Shown piece after piece: positions 1-8,957 of a DNA stretch of 64,000 nt. Location: NCBI RefSeq assembly GCF_014201735.1, contig NZ_JACHFE010000004.1:186001-250000 (forward strand). Direction: 5' to 3'. This DNA comes from Marinobacter oulmenensis. GTDB lineage: Bacteria > Pseudomonadota > Gammaproteobacteria > Pseudomonadales > Oleiphilaceae. Made by a program: the position numbers and the translations under genes. The notes under the pieces were generated by a model that saw only the letters and a list, made by a program, of their open reading frames with translations, had not been told where the DNA came from and ran no database searches. Numbering within the stretch: the stretch's first letter is position 1; every line of letters starts with the position of its first letter.

Positions 1-75
1 CGCACAAAATTATAGCTGGGGCCGTGTTTCCGGGCTCCTGATGAGATTGAGAGTTTACCAACCAGGGATCTGACT

Positions 76-399
76 ATGGCGTTTATCGTTACTGATAACT
101 GCATCAAGTGCAAATACACCGACTGCGTGGAAGTCTGCCCGGTGGACTGCTTCTACGAAGGCCCCAACTTTCTGGTGATTGATCCGGACGAGTGTATCGA
201 CTGCGCCCTGTGCGAGCCTGAATGCCCGGCCGAAGCGATTTTCTCCGAAGATGAGCTGCCGGCAGGCCAGGAACAGTTCGTTGAGATCAACGCCGACCTG
301 GCGGGCAAGTGGCCCAACATCACCGAGAAGAAAGATCCGCTGCCGGACGCTGAAGAGTGGGATGGCAAGCCGGACAAGCTGCAGTACCTGGAGCGCTAA
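76..399 (+). CDS. fdxA: 7Fe ferredoxin FdxA
   Basis: Small cytoplasmic electron carrier of 107 residues, the usual FdxA length. The N-terminal half carries the ferredoxin cysteines: C9, C17 and C50 fit a [3Fe-4S] cluster, and C21, C40, C43 and C46 fit a [4Fe-4S] cluster, the Azotobacter ferredoxin I pattern. Extra cysteines lie at C12 and C25. The C-terminal tail is acidic and typical of the family. The ATG follows an AGGGA-like ribosome site. The gene stands alone and is followed by a strong hairpin with a T-run, convergent with the DegV gene. The redox partner cannot be told from the sequence. Confidence 0.95.
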   Translation: MAFIVTDNCIKCKYTDCVEVCPVDCFYEGPNFLVIDPDECIDCALCEPECPAEAIFSEDELPAGQEQFVEINADLAGKWPNITEKKDPLPDAEEWDGKPDKLQYLER

Positions 400-417
400 G
401 CGCCGGGGGAAGGAAAA

Positions 418-448
418 GGCCGGAGGGGCAACCCGTCCGGCCTTTTTT
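418..448. terminator. Bidirectional intrinsic terminator between fdxA and the DegV gene
   Basis: GGCCGGA (418-424) pairs with TCCGGCC (436-442), with an inner GGG/CCC pairing. A T-run (443-448) follows on the + strand, and an A-run (414-417) makes the same hairpin usable on the minus strand. It lies exactly between two convergent stop codons. Confidence 0.85.
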
Positions 449-451
449 GTG

Positions 452-1402
452 TCATTGAAAGTCGCTGAACGCGTGCGGCTCGGCGGCAACCGCCAGGCAG
501 ATGGCCCCGGGGCCCACATAAATGGAACTGGTGATGCCCATCTGGGACAGCAGAAGCTCCACACCGTTACGCTCACAGGCATCACGCAACCGGTCCAGGC
601 CCGGCAAGGCCTCAATCTCACTCCAGCTCATGCCGCAGGAAATACTGAGGTAAGGCGTCAGCACCCCGGCTTCGACCCGGCCAATGGCGTAATCCATGAC
701 TTTTTCCACCGCCGCATCAAAGCTGCGGGTCTTGGCAACCGCCTTGGCATTCTCTGCAGGGCCGAAAATCACCGGAATCATGTTCAGCGTCTTGCTCAGG
801 AACGCGGCCACGGCCGATACGCTCTTGTCACCGCGGCGACGGGCCCGCTCCCGGATGTAGTGAAGGTCCCGGGGAATAACGCAGGTGTAGATCTTGTCAG
901 TGAATGCCTCCACTTCGTGACGCAGGGCATTCTTGGACGCACCCTGATCAATCAGCCGCAGAGTGTGGGCCGCCAACAGGCCCTGGCCGGAGAAAATCTG
1001 CTTGCTGTCGATCACCCGCATGGAGAATCGCCCGCCCTTCCCGGCGGCCTTACGGGCTTCTTCAGCCTTGGCCATGATGGTATTCATGGCCTCGGCAGCG
1101 TTCTCGTAGATCAGGCTGCGGCTGCGGGTCACCGTTTCACAGATTGCCACGTCATACTCGTTGACGATCTTTTCCATGAACAGGTCATGAATCTGTTCGG
1201 CGGTATAGGCCCGGGTCTCGGCCTGTCGGCCCTTGTCCATGAAGCCGCTCTGGTAAAACTGCTCGGTCAGGGCGGGGTCATGGGTATCGGTATAGGTCTG
1301 GCCATCAACGATGGCCGTTACCGGCAACACGAACAGGTCGTGCTTTTTGGCGAACTCATGGGGAAGGTCGCAGGCGGAATCCACGATCAGACCAACTCGC
1401 AT
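452..1402 (-). CDS. DegV family fatty acid-binding protein
   Basis: 316 residues from the chosen start. DegV-fold proteins bind a fatty acid, and some (FakB) present it to a kinase. The N-terminus MRVGLIVDSACDLP matches the family's opening strand and D-S-x-x-D-L-P signature, and the C-terminal GPGAICLAV fits the end of the fold. The open frame extends 11 codons upstream, but the ATG at 1402 is preceded by GGAG at good spacing and begins the conserved fold, so it is preferred. No fakA kinase gene is nearby, so a FakB role is not implied. The gene ends against the fdxA terminator. Confidence 0.85.
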   Translation of the reverse strand: MRVGLIVDSACDLPHEFAKKHDLFVLPVTAIVDGQTYTDTHDPALTEQFYQSGFMDKGRQAETRAYTAEQIHDLFMEKIVNEYDVAICETVTRSRSLIYENAAEAMNTIMAKAEEARKAAGKGGRFSMRVIDSKQIFSGQGLLAAHTLRLIDQGASKNALRHEVEAFTDKIYTCVIPRDLHYIRERARRRGDKSVSAVAAFLSKTLNMIPVIFGPAENAKAVAKTRSFDAAVEKVMDYAIGRVEAGVLTPYLSISCGMSWSEIEALPGLDRLRDACERNGVELLLSQMGITSSIYVGPGAICLAVAAEPHAFSDFQ

Positions 1403-1553
1403 ACTGAAAATCTCCGGATGCGGGGCGGCCCTCAACCGGGGCGCCCTCGTTATTGTCGTTGTTCAGACTCGGTAGTCTTACATAAACTGAAACGGGTTTC
1501 ATTCTATCGGTATGGCGCGCATACCGCCAGAGAACAGCCTCAGGCAGCATCAT

Positions 1554-1578
1554 AAAAAAGGGAGGCACGCAGCCTCCC
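1554..1578 (-). terminator. Intrinsic terminator downstream of the NCS2-like permease
   Basis: On the minus strand GGGAGGC, a short loop, GCCTCCC and then six T residues (A-run 1554-1559 on +). Stem arms are at 1560-1566 and 1572-1578. A second perfect 9-bp hairpin without T-run (1596-1604 with 1611-1619) lies between it and the permease stop codon, giving a double hairpin. Confidence 0.85.
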
Positions 1579-1623
1579 AAGGACACACAGGGGTCGGGGC
1601 CTCCCCAAACGGAGGCCCCGGAA

Positions 1624-3000
1624 TCAGTTTTCCCGGACCGGATCTGCGCCCGGCGCTTCCGGATCAGGAGTGAACCCGAGAATGTGGGTGCGCTCGATAA
1701 GAAAATACAGCACAGCCCCCGTCGCCAGGCCCCAGCCTGCGCCGTAGACCGCCAGCACTACACCCATGGTGCCGGCAATGCCGCGCTCGGTGTTGTTCTC
1801 CAGTTGCTCCAGCCCCACCATCAGACAGATATAGCCGGTCAGCAGCAGGGTCAGGGACAGGGCGATCGGCAATACCGGCTGGAAGAAGCTCACCAGCGGC
1901 AGCACAAACAGGGCGATAAAACCGGTAATCCAGAAGGTGCCACCACCGCTGTAGATGGAATCCATGGCATTGCGGCCATACTTGTAACGTTCGGCCATGG
2001 TGGCGGTTACCGCGGTCCAGATCGGACCGGCCAGACCCGGATAGGGTGCGAAGAAAGCATGGCCACCGTTACGGATGGCGGTGACCAGGTGCACGCGGTC
2101 CACACTGTTATCAATGTCTTCGTCCTTGCGCAGATGATCCACCCGGCTCATCAGCGACTGCCCCACCACGATGTCTCCGAACGCGATGACGTAGGCAATA
2201 ACCGCAGTCGGAATGGCGTACAGGAAGATTTCCATATCCGGGAAACCGACGGTGAACGGCAGGTAGTTCCACAACTGGTCAAACGCCGGTCGGGTGATGC
2301 CCCACTCCACATCCGGGACTGCGTACTCACCGGTGGCAAAACCCACCAGAATGGCCACAACCATACCCGGCACCATGCCGTAGTTGGCGATCTTGCGGGC
2401 CAGTACGTTACGGTCCACGAAGCCCTTGAACGACATGGAGAACATCAGGTACAGGCAGACCAGCCCACCAACAATCAGGGAGATGGGCGTGTTGGCCAGA
2501 CGGCCGCCGGCTTCGATTTCCCCCATCAGAGCCGCAATACCGGCCCCGATGATGATGCCGCCCTTCATGGACCGGGGAATCAGGTTCACCAGCTTGCTGC
2601 CCAGGCGGGTGACCCCGAGAATCAGGAAAATCAGGAACACCAGGAACTGAAGCGCGAACAGCGCCTGAATGGCCTCCGGCCCGGGCTCATAATCCGAAAG
2701 AAACAGCAACACAACCGGGATACCCGGGGTAATCCAGCCCGGCACCAGTGGCACGCCCAGAAGGGCTGGCAGCATGAAACCGATACCGCAGATCACGACA
2801 TAGGCCAGGGCCACGTCGTAGGGCACGCCCAGGTATTTTTCCAGCAGCGGGATCATGGCGAGGCTGACGACGAACATGATCAACGCCTGCACCATCTCCG
2901 CGAATTCCCAGCGATAATGCACAAAAGGCAACCGGATCTTGAAGGGGCCGGCCGGCCAGTAAGGTTGTTCTTCTCCGTTCTTTCTGTGGAACATTTGCAT
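1624..3000 (-). CDS. NCS2/SLC23-like integral membrane permease
   Basis: 458-residue polytopic inner-membrane protein with roughly 11-13 hydrophobic segments. A short cytoplasmic N-terminus (HRKNGEEQPYWPAGPFKIRLP) precedes the first membrane span near residue 35. Overall length, glycine-rich helices such as GGIIIGAGIAALMG, and the broken hydrophobic segments resemble the nucleobase/ascorbate (NCS2) or sulfate-permease-like UraA fold, but no clear substrate signature was recognised. It is monocistronic with its own terminator, and no purine gene is adjacent. The substrate is unknown. The start ATG has a weak AGG upstream, and a second ATG lies two codons inside. Confidence 0.6.
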   Translation of the reverse strand: MQMFHRKNGEEQPYWPAGPFKIRLPFVHYRWEFAEMVQALIMFVVSLAMIPLLEKYLGVPYDVALAYVVICGIGFMLPALLGVPLVPGWITPGIPVVLLFLSDYEPGPEAIQALFALQFLVFLIFLILGVTRLGSKLVNLIPRSMKGGIIIGAGIAALMGEIEAGGRLANTPISLIVGGLVCLYLMFSMSFKGFVDRNVLARKIANYGMVPGMVVAILVGFATGEYAVPDVEWGITRPAFDQLWNYLPFTVGFPDMEIFLYAIPTAVIAYVIAFGDIVVGQSLMSRVDHLRKDEDIDNSVDRVHLVTAIRNGGHAFFAPYPGLAGPIWTAVTATMAERYKYGRNAMDSIYSGGGTFWITGFIALFVLPLVSFFQPVLPIALSLTLLLTGYICLMVGLEQLENNTERGIAGTMGVVLAVYGAGWGLATGAVLYFLIERTHILGFTPDPEAPGADPVREN

Positions 3001-3057
3001 AAAGGGGACCTATAGGCACACGTCTTTCAGGTGCCGCATGTTTTGTTTTTGTTCAGG

Positions 3058-3085
3058 AAAACGGCTGCGCCGGCCGGCGCAGCCG
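3058..3085 (-). terminator. Intrinsic terminator of the acyl-CoA ligase
   Basis: A 24-base palindrome: CGGCTGCGC (3062-3070) pairs with GCGCAGCCG (3077-3085). On the minus strand it is followed by TTTT (3061-3058). It lies just after the ligase stop codon. Confidence 0.8.
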
Positions 3086-3096
3086 GGGTTGTGGGA

Positions 3097-4725
3097 TCAG
3101 TTCATGCCTTTGGCCTGATCCCGCAGGACAAACTTCTGGATTTTGCCCGTGGAGGTTTTTGGCAGTTCAGAGAAGACCACCGTCTTGGGCACCTTGAAAC
3201 GGGCCAGATGCTCGCGGCAGAAGCTGATGATGTCTTCTTCGGACACGTCATCGGCTTCCGGCTTGAGAGTCACGAACGCACAGGGTGTTTCGCCCCATTT
3301 CTCGTCCGGCCTTGCCACTACGGCTGCTTCCAGAACCGCCGGATGACGGTAGAGCGTGTCTTCCACTTCAATCGTGGAGATGTTCTCGCCACCGGAAATA
3401 ATGATGTCCTTGAGACGGTCCTTGATCTCCATGTAGCCATCCTCGTGCCACACCGCGAGGTCACCGGTATGGAACCAGCCACCCCGGAAAGCGTCTTCCG
3501 TCGCCGACGGATTCTTCAGGTAGCCTTTCATCACGGTATTGCCACGCAGGAAGATCTCACCCATGGTCTTGCCGTCCCTGGGCACCGGTTTCATGGTGTT
3601 GGGGTCAGCCACCATGGTGCCGGCGAGGGTGTGGTAGCGCACCCCCTGACGCGCCTTCAGCTTGGCCCGCTCCTGCAGGGGCAGCTCATCCCACTCCGCC
3701 TTCCAGGCACAGACCGTCACCGGGCCGTAGACTTCCGTCAGGCCATAAACGTGAGTGACGCGAATGCCCATTTCCTCGATGGCTCCGATCACCTGCGCCG
3801 GGGGCGCCGCACCGGCAGTCATGGACTTCACTTCATGGTCAATGCCGGCTTTTGCCTCGGGGGAAGCGTTCAGCAGCGCGTTGAGGACAATCGGCGCGCC
3901 ACACATATGCGTGACCTGGTGATCGCGGATCAATTGCAGGATTTTTTCCGGGTCCACCCGGCGCAGGCAGACATGGGTGCCCGCCATGGCCGTGATAGTC
4001 CAGGGGAAGCACCAGCCGTTACAGTGGAACATCGGCAGCGTCCACAGGTACACCGGGTGCATGTCCATGGACCACACCGCCTGGTTACCCAGAGAATTGA
4101 TGTAGGCGCCGCGGTGGTGGTAGACCACGCCTTTCGGATTGCCGGTGGTACCGGAGGTATAGTTCAGGGAAATGGCGTCCCATTCGTTGGCCGGGAAGCT
4201 CCATTCAAACGCCGGATCCCCTTCCTGCAGAAAGGCTTCGTAATCCAGATCGCTGACCTGCACGCCCTCACCGTATTCCGGGTCGTCCACGTCGATCACC
4301 AGCGGCTTGTGCTCCAGGTGACGCACCGCATCATTGACCACCTGGCCAAACTCACGGTCCGCAATTACCACACTGGCTTCGCCGTGCTCCAGCATGAAGG
4401 CTATGGCCTCGGCATCCAGACGCACGTTCAGGGTGTTCAGTACCGCGCCGATCATGGGCACGCCAAAGTGGCATTCCACCATGGCCGGGATGTTCGGCAG
4501 CATAACGGCCACGGTGTCGCCCCGGCCGATACCACGGCCTTTCAGGGCTGACGCCAGGCGACGGCAGCGCTGGTAGGTCTGTGCCCAGTTATAGCGGACT
4601 TCACCGTGGATGATGGAAGGAAAATCCGGATAGACGCTGGCTGTGCGCTCGATGAAATCGATGGGCGATTGCACCGCGTAGTTGGCATCGCGCGGGTCCA
4701 GGCCCTGATCAAAGATAGACGTCAT
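3097..4725 (-). CDS. AMP-forming acyl-CoA synthetase (medium-chain/DmdB-like ligase)
   Basis: 542-residue ANL-superfamily ligase. It forms an acyl-adenylate from ATP and a carboxylic acid and then the CoA thioester. The P-loop-like [11 protein letters not shown] lies near residue 185, the HTGDLA segment in the C-terminal half, and the catalytic lysine region KTSTGKIQK near the end. The sequence MFHCNGWCFPW after the P-loop is typical of the AlkK/DmdB-like branch, which uses medium-chain or methylmercaptopropionate-type acids; the exact substrate is not determinable. The ATG at 4725 has GAGGGG seven bases upstream, which beats the longer reading frame. It is divergent from a two-component pair that may control it. 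Confidence 0.85.
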   Translation of the reverse strand: MTSIFDQGLDPRDANYAVQSPIDFIERTASVYPDFPSIIHGEVRYNWAQTYQRCRRLASALKGRGIGRGDTVAVMLPNIPAMVECHFGVPMIGAVLNTLNVRLDAEAIAFMLEHGEASVVIADREFGQVVNDAVRHLEHKPLVIDVDDPEYGEGVQVSDLDYEAFLQEGDPAFEWSFPANEWDAISLNYTSGTTGNPKGVVYHHRGAYINSLGNQAVWSMDMHPVYLWTLPMFHCNGWCFPWTITAMAGTHVCLRRVDPEKILQLIRDHQVTHMCGAPIVLNALLNASPEAKAGIDHEVKSMTAGAAPPAQVIGAIEEMGIRVTHVYGLTEVYGPVTVCAWKAEWDELPLQERAKLKARQGVRYHTLAGTMVADPNTMKPVPRDGKTMGEIFLRGNTVMKGYLKNPSATEDAFRGGWFHTGDLAVWHEDGYMEIKDRLKDIIISGGENISTIEVEDTLYRHPAVLEAAVVARPDEKWGETPCAFVTLKPEADDVSEEDIISFCREHLARFKVPKTVVFSELPKTSTGKIQKFVLRDQAKGMN

Positions 4726-4818
4726 TGTTGTGCCCCTCATTAACGGGTGTTTTTGTTGTAGCTGCTTCTGGAGAATCGCTATAGTAGCCATACTCCTGTC
4801 TGGCAAGCATCGTAGAGA

Positions 4819-4834
4819 ATGGTAAAACTACCAT
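4819..4834. promoter_or_regulatory. Inverted repeat ATGGTA-N4-TACCAT in the ligase/kinase divergent promoter
   Basis: Perfect 6-bp inverted repeat in the 148-bp AT-rich divergent region between the acyl-CoA ligase and the histidine kinase. Its size and place suit an operator. The LuxR-type response regulator encoded next door is the obvious candidate binder, but this is inference. Confidence 0.45.
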
Positions 4835-4873
4835 AAATTACACCATTGTATTATAGGGTATCCACTATATTTT

Positions 4874-6364
4874 ATGACCAGCCCTGACGCGCCGGCCCGC
4901 ACACCTCGCCTTCTCCCAGGCGACCCACAGCCAACGCTGATCGTCTCGGCAGAACTGGATGTGATTGAAACCAATGCTGCCTGTCACCGGTTGATGCAGG
5001 ACCACGCTCTGGTTCATGCGGCGCAGTTGCTGCCCGTCAACACCCCGGCGCTTATCCGCTCGGCACTCGAGCAGGACCGGCCAATCAGCGACGTCGAATC
5101 GCGCCTGGCGGACACCATCCTGCTGTGGTGCTTTGTACCCGACACCCCCGCCGGTCAGGTGCTTATCCGGGGCCGGGACGCCACCGGCGACACTCGGGCC
5201 CGGGATGAGGCGATCCGCTCCAGCCGGCTCTACCGGCTGATTACCGAGAACACCACCGACCTGATCTCCCGGCATGCGCCGGACGGCCGCTTTATTGATG
5301 CCACGCCAGCGTCCTGGCGACTGCTGGGCTACTGGCCGGAAGAGCTGCGGGGCAAGCCACTGGAAGAGGTATTTGAAGGCCAGAACGTCACAACCCAGCT
5401 GGCCCTGGCCCGGGAGCGGCTGCAGGACGAAGGCTATGCCACACTGACCCTGGAAATCCGCCACCGCAATGGCAGCCGCCGCTGGTTCGAGATTTCCAGC
5501 CGTGCCATCCGCGAGACCTATACCGGCACCGTGGTGGAAGTGGTTAGCGTGTCCCGGGACATCACCGCCCGGGTGGAATCCGAAGCCCAGAACCGGCGCC
5601 TGGCCGATGAACTCGCCCACGCCGCCCGACTGGCCACCCTGGGTGAGCTGACCTCAAGCATCGCCCATGAAATGAACCAGCCGCTGGCGTCCATCGTGAA
5701 CTTCGCCAGTGCCAGCCAGCGCTTTCTCCGGGAGGCCGGAGACCACCCGGACCGACTGTCGCGGGTGGACGACGGGCTGCAGAAAATCATTCATCACGCC
5801 AACCGGGCCTCCGAGGTCATACGCAGGCTGCGGGCGTTTCTGGGCAAAGGCCAGAAACGATCTGCGCCCATTGCCCTCAATACCGTGATTGATGACGTCA
5901 TTCGCCTGTGTCAGTGGGAGGCCGAGAAGAACAACGTCCAGTTGAACACCGAACTGGCGCATCACCTGCCCACGCTCACGGCGGACCCGGTTCTGCTTGA
6001 ACAGGTGCTGATCAACCTCATCCGAAATGCCATCGAAGCCAATGCCGAGGCCAGCCCGGACAGCCCGAACGCGCCGGCATCAGAGATTGTGATCCGCACC
6101 CACACCAGCGCCCGGGACGAAACCCTGCTCAGCGTGACAGACCAGGGGCCGGGACTGGACGATGAGGGCATCCGCCAGATGTTCCAGCCGTTCTACACCA
6201 GCAAGAGCAAAGGGCTGGGACTGGGACTGTCCATGAGCCGTTCCATCATTGAGGGATTTGGCGGTTTTCTGGATGCCTCCCGTGCCGAGACCGGAGGCCT
6301 GACCCTGACCTGCCGCTTCCCGCCCAACAACAACCGTGTCGGACAACCGACCAGCCAGGAGTAA
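4874..6364 (+). CDS. PAS-domain sensor histidine kinase
   Basis: 496 residues with no membrane span, so probably a cytoplasmic sensor. A degenerate N-terminal PAS-like region (about 15-110) is followed by a recognisable PAS domain (about 120-235, ending SVSRDITAR). The HisKA segment has phospho-acceptor H265 in SSIAHEMNQPLAS, and the HATPase domain has N-box NLIRNAIEA, G1 DQGPGLD and G2 GLGLGLSMS. This FixL/DctB-like kinase shape pairs with FixJ-type regulators, and such a regulator starts 3 bp after its stop. The ATG has no strong ribosome site. Its place opposite an acyl-CoA ligase suggests it senses carbon or fatty acid supply, but the ligand is unknown. Confidence 0.88.
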   Translation: MTSPDAPARTPRLLPGDPQPTLIVSAELDVIETNAACHRLMQDHALVHAAQLLPVNTPALIRSALEQDRPISDVESRLADTILLWCFVPDTPAGQVLIRGRDATGDTRARDEAIRSSRLYRLITENTTDLISRHAPDGRFIDATPASWRLLGYWPEELRGKPLEEVFEGQNVTTQLALARERLQDEGYATLTLEIRHRNGSRRWFEISSRAIRETYTGTVVEVVSVSRDITARVESEAQNRRLADELAHAARLATLGELTSSIAHEMNQPLASIVNFASASQRFLREAGDHPDRLSRVDDGLQKIIHHANRASEVIRRLRAFLGKGQKRSAPIALNTVIDDVIRLCQWEAEKNNVQLNTELAHHLPTLTADPVLLEQVLINLIRNAIEANAEASPDSPNAPASEIVIRTHTSARDETLLSVTDQGPGLDDEGIRQMFQPFYTSKSKGLGLGLSMSRSIIEGFGGFLDASRAETGGLTLTCRFPPNNNRVGQPTSQE

Positions 6365-6367
6365 GTT

Positions 6368-7024
6368 TTGCAATCCGATCAGCCCCACTCCCGCTCCAAC
6401 ACCGTTTATGTCGTGGACGATGACGCCGGCATGCTGGAATCCACGCAATGGCTGCTGGAATCCGTAGGCCTGCAGGTTGAAGCCTTCAGCGATGGCCGCC
6501 AGTTTCTGGAAGCGCTGAGCGATCAGCAACCCGGCTGTGTGGTACTGGATATCCGGATGCCCGGCCTGGGCGGGCTGAACGTTCAGGAAGAGCTGCAGAA
6601 ACGCCAGCTGGACATGCCGATCATCTTCGTCTCCGGCCACGCCGACGTCCCGATTGTGGTCCGTGCCTTCAAGTCCGGCGCCTTCGACTTCATCGAGAAG
6701 CCCTTCAATGAGCAGCTGTTGCTGGACAGCGTCCAGCAGGCCCTGCAGGAAACCCCGGCAGAGGAAACCGGGGCTCCTGCCCCCAGCCATCCGGATGCCC
6801 GTCTGGACACCCTCACCCGGCGGGAGCGGGATGTCTTCCTGCCTCTGGCCCAGGGTTATACCAGCCGCGAAATTGCCAGCCAGCTCAATGTCAGCGTTAA
6901 AACCATCGACCTGTACCGGGCACGGGTCATGAAGCGCCTGGGCGTGCAGCGGCTGCCAGATGTCACCGGTGTGGCAATTGCTGCGGGGTTGCTGGATCCA
7001 CTGTCACTCAGGGACGGGGACTAA
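6368..7024 (+). CDS. FixJ/NarL-type response regulator (REC + LuxR HTH)
   Basis: 218 residues. The receiver domain (about 12-125) has acidic DDD near the start, phospho-acceptor D61 in VVLDIRMPG, and the KPF lysine. The C-terminal LuxR helix-turn-helix (about 150-210) includes TRRERDVFLPLAQGYTSREI and SVKTIDLYRARVM. The start is TTG: no ATG is suitably placed, and GGAG overlaps the kinase stop codon at good spacing, so the two genes are translationally linked. Phosphorylation by the upstream kinase is expected. The stop codon overlaps the convergent MocR gene. A likely target is the divergent promoter at 4726-4873. Confidence 0.88.
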   Translation: MQSDQPHSRSNTVYVVDDDAGMLESTQWLLESVGLQVEAFSDGRQFLEALSDQQPGCVVLDIRMPGLGGLNVQEELQKRQLDMPIIFVSGHADVPIVVRAFKSGAFDFIEKPFNEQLLLDSVQQALQETPAEETGAPAPSHPDARLDTLTRRERDVFLPLAQGYTSREIASQLNVSVKTIDLYRARVMKRLGVQRLPDVTGVAIAAGLLDPLSLRDGD

Positions 7025-8439
7025 TCCGCCTGCTGCAGTTCGTGGGCAAGCGCGCCCAGCCGGATAACCGCCCGGTCGATCCGTTCGGTCCACGGGTTGC
7101 CCCCGTTCAGGCGCAGGCAGTTCTCGAACTTGCGTGTGGTTGAGAACATCAGCCCGGGCGCCACGTTGATATTTTCACTGCGGGCCCGGCGGAACAGCTC
7201 GGTGCCGGACACCCCGTCCGGCAGTTGTACCCAGAGAACAAACCCGCCCTGAGGCCGACTGACTGCCGTCCCTTTCGGGAAGGCCCGGGCCACGGCCGAC
7301 CGCAGCCGGGCGGTGGCCTCCCGATAATGCTGGCGAGCGCCCCGCAGATAACGGTCATAGCCGCCCTGCTCCAGAAAATGGGCCACCGCAAGCTGCGGAA
7401 TGGAGGAGGTGGCCAGATTCACGAAATACTTGTGCTGCCGGGCACTGGCCATGTGCCGGCCGGGAATCATCCAGCCCAGCCGCAATCCCGGGGAAATGGT
7501 CTTGGAAAATGAACTGCAGTAGATCACGTTGTCGGCGTGGTCGAAGGCCTTGGCGGGCCGCGGGCGTTCACCGGTGTGAAACAGATCCCCGTAGATATCA
7601 TCCTCGATCAGGGGCACATCCGCCGCGGCCAGCATGGAAACCAGTTGCTGCTTGCGCAGATCCGACATCTGCGCCCCCATCGGATTGCTGTGATTGGGCA
7701 CCACCACACAGGCCTTCAGCGGCCACTGCTCCAGCGCCAGTTGCAGCCCTTCCAGGCTGAGCCCCTCGGAAGGATGGGTGGGGATTTCAATCACCCGAAG
7801 GCCCACCACCTCCAGCGCCTGGAGAATCCCGGGAAATGACGGTGACTCCACCGCCACAATATCCCCGGGCTGGGTGACCGCCCGCAGTGCCAGAATGATC
7901 GCTTCCTGGGCACCGTTGGTTGCCAGCACATCGTCCGGCGCCACGGGCACCCCGAGCGTCGCCATGCGCTGGGCGATCTGGCGCCGGAATGACTCCTTGC
8001 CGGGAAAGGCATAATCCAGGGTTTCCAGACCCCGCCGGGCCGCCCACAGGGTGCTCTGCTGTATCTGTCGAAGCGGCAGGTAGTCGGCGTGTGGAATGGC
8101 GGTCGCCAGCGGCACCATGCGTTTCTGCTCATCGGCGCACAGATCCAGCGTCATCTCCCGGGCCGACACCGGTAGTGGCCGGCTGCGCTGTTCCGACATA
8201 CGCGGCTCGGGCACATCGGCTGCCGGCAGGCGCACAAAGTAGCCGCTGCGCTCCCGGGCCTGCAGGAAACCCCGAGCCTCCAGGGTCTGGTGCGCCTGCA
8301 GTATCGTCGAGATACTCACACTGAACTGGCGGGCCAGTGCCCGAACACCGGGCAATCGCTCACCCTGGCGGTAGACGCCGTCCTGGATCAGTTCCTGCAG
8401 CTGATCCGCCACCTGATTGTAAAGAACCCCCATGGCCAT
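7021..8439 (-). CDS. MocR-family regulator (GntR wHTH fused to class I aminotransferase domain)
   Basis: 472 residues. The N-terminal winged helix (about 5-75) contains GERLPGVRALARQFSVS, a GntR-type recognition region. The rest is a fold-type I aminotransferase domain with the PLP lysine in SSFSKTISPGLRLGW. MocR proteins bind PLP, often as an aldimine with an amino acid, and regulate a neighbouring gene. It is divergent from a small hypothetical gene plus phzF, the likely target. A second ATG at 8433 has a better-spaced GGGG and may be the true start. The gene overlaps the response regulator stop by 4 bp, tail to tail. Confidence 0.88.
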   Translation of the reverse strand: MAMGVLYNQVADQLQELIQDGVYRQGERLPGVRALARQFSVSISTILQAHQTLEARGFLQARERSGYFVRLPAADVPEPRMSEQRSRPLPVSAREMTLDLCADEQKRMVPLATAIPHADYLPLRQIQQSTLWAARRGLETLDYAFPGKESFRRQIAQRMATLGVPVAPDDVLATNGAQEAIILALRAVTQPGDIVAVESPSFPGILQALEVVGLRVIEIPTHPSEGLSLEGLQLALEQWPLKACVVVPNHSNPMGAQMSDLRKQQLVSMLAAADVPLIEDDIYGDLFHTGERPRPAKAFDHADNVIYCSSFSKTISPGLRLGWMIPGRHMASARQHKYFVNLATSSIPQLAVAHFLEQGGYDRYLRGARQHYREATARLRSAVARAFPKGTAVSRPQGGFVLWVQLPDGVSGTELFRRARSENINVAPGLMFSTTRKFENCLRLNGGNPWTERIDRAVIRLGALAHELQQAD

Positions 8440-8494
8440 CCCCGTCTGTCAGCAAACCTGTCAGCCATTGCACCAGAGATCGGTGTCCTGACAG

Positions 8495-8550
8495 CAGTAC
8501 AGATGCCCCGGTTTGTAAGCATCACAGTTACCAATCCCGAACAACTGTAC
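8495..8550. promoter_or_regulatory. Possible MocR operator: inverted GTACAG/CTGTAC pair
   Basis: CAGTACAG (8495-8502) and CTGTAC (8545-8550) form a widely spaced inverted pair in the divergent region between the MocR gene and the small-ORF/phzF pair. MocR regulators commonly use two or more repeated half-sites. No binding evidence exists, and the match could be chance. Confidence 0.25.
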
Positions 8551-8636
8551 CGTTTCAATAAGAGATTAACTGATTCTGTTATGGCTCGCCGTGGTTTATG
8601 ACAATGGATAACCACTCAGGACGAAGGAGTTTCACC

Positions 8637-8957
8637 ATGGGTACCGCACTGACCGATCACGCCACCCGGCACGCCTGTGCCGTTGTGGCCAGCACCCGCC
8701 AGGACCTGTTCGGACTGTCAGACGACCGGCCACTGGGACCGACCGGGTTCAGCCAGGCCATCGACCAGCTGGCTGCTTTTGGCCTGGCCATTCACCAACG
8801 CGGGCCGGGACACTGGATCATTCGCAGCCAGTCACCGCTGCCCGAGATTCATTGCTACAGTGAACGCGAAATCATTCGCTTTGCCCGCCTCAAAGGCCGG
8901 CACTACGGCATGACACAACCGGAGGAACGCCATGAATACCCCGATCTACCAGGTTGA
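8637..8957 (+). CDS. Small hypothetical protein upstream of phzF
   Basis: 106 residues, family not recognised. The ATG at 8637 follows AAGGAG with seven-base spacing, a strong initiation site, and is preferred over an upstream in-frame ATG. The protein is mixed polar and histidine-rich (12 His) with no signal peptide or membrane span. Its last 26 bases overlap the start of phzF, so translational coupling is likely. The C-terminal residues MTQPEERHEYPDLPG are encoded partly in this overlap. It probably shares the promoter controlled by the divergent MocR protein. Confidence 0.6.
   Translation: MGTALTDHATRHACAVVASTRQDLFGLSDDRPLGPTGFSQAIDQLAAFGLAIHQRGPGHWIIRSQSPLPEIHCYSEREIIRFARLKGRHYGMTQPEERHEYPDLPG

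Noticed and set aside
1..75. Possible gene end upstream of fdxA
   Set aside because: No frame with a family-like C-terminus is readable in 75 bases; it looks like the fdxA promoter/leader.
179..1555. Long plus-strand open frame opposite the DegV gene
   Set aside because: Low-complexity, His/Gly/Gln-rich translation without family features; it is a shadow of the GC-rich DegV gene, which has clear motifs.
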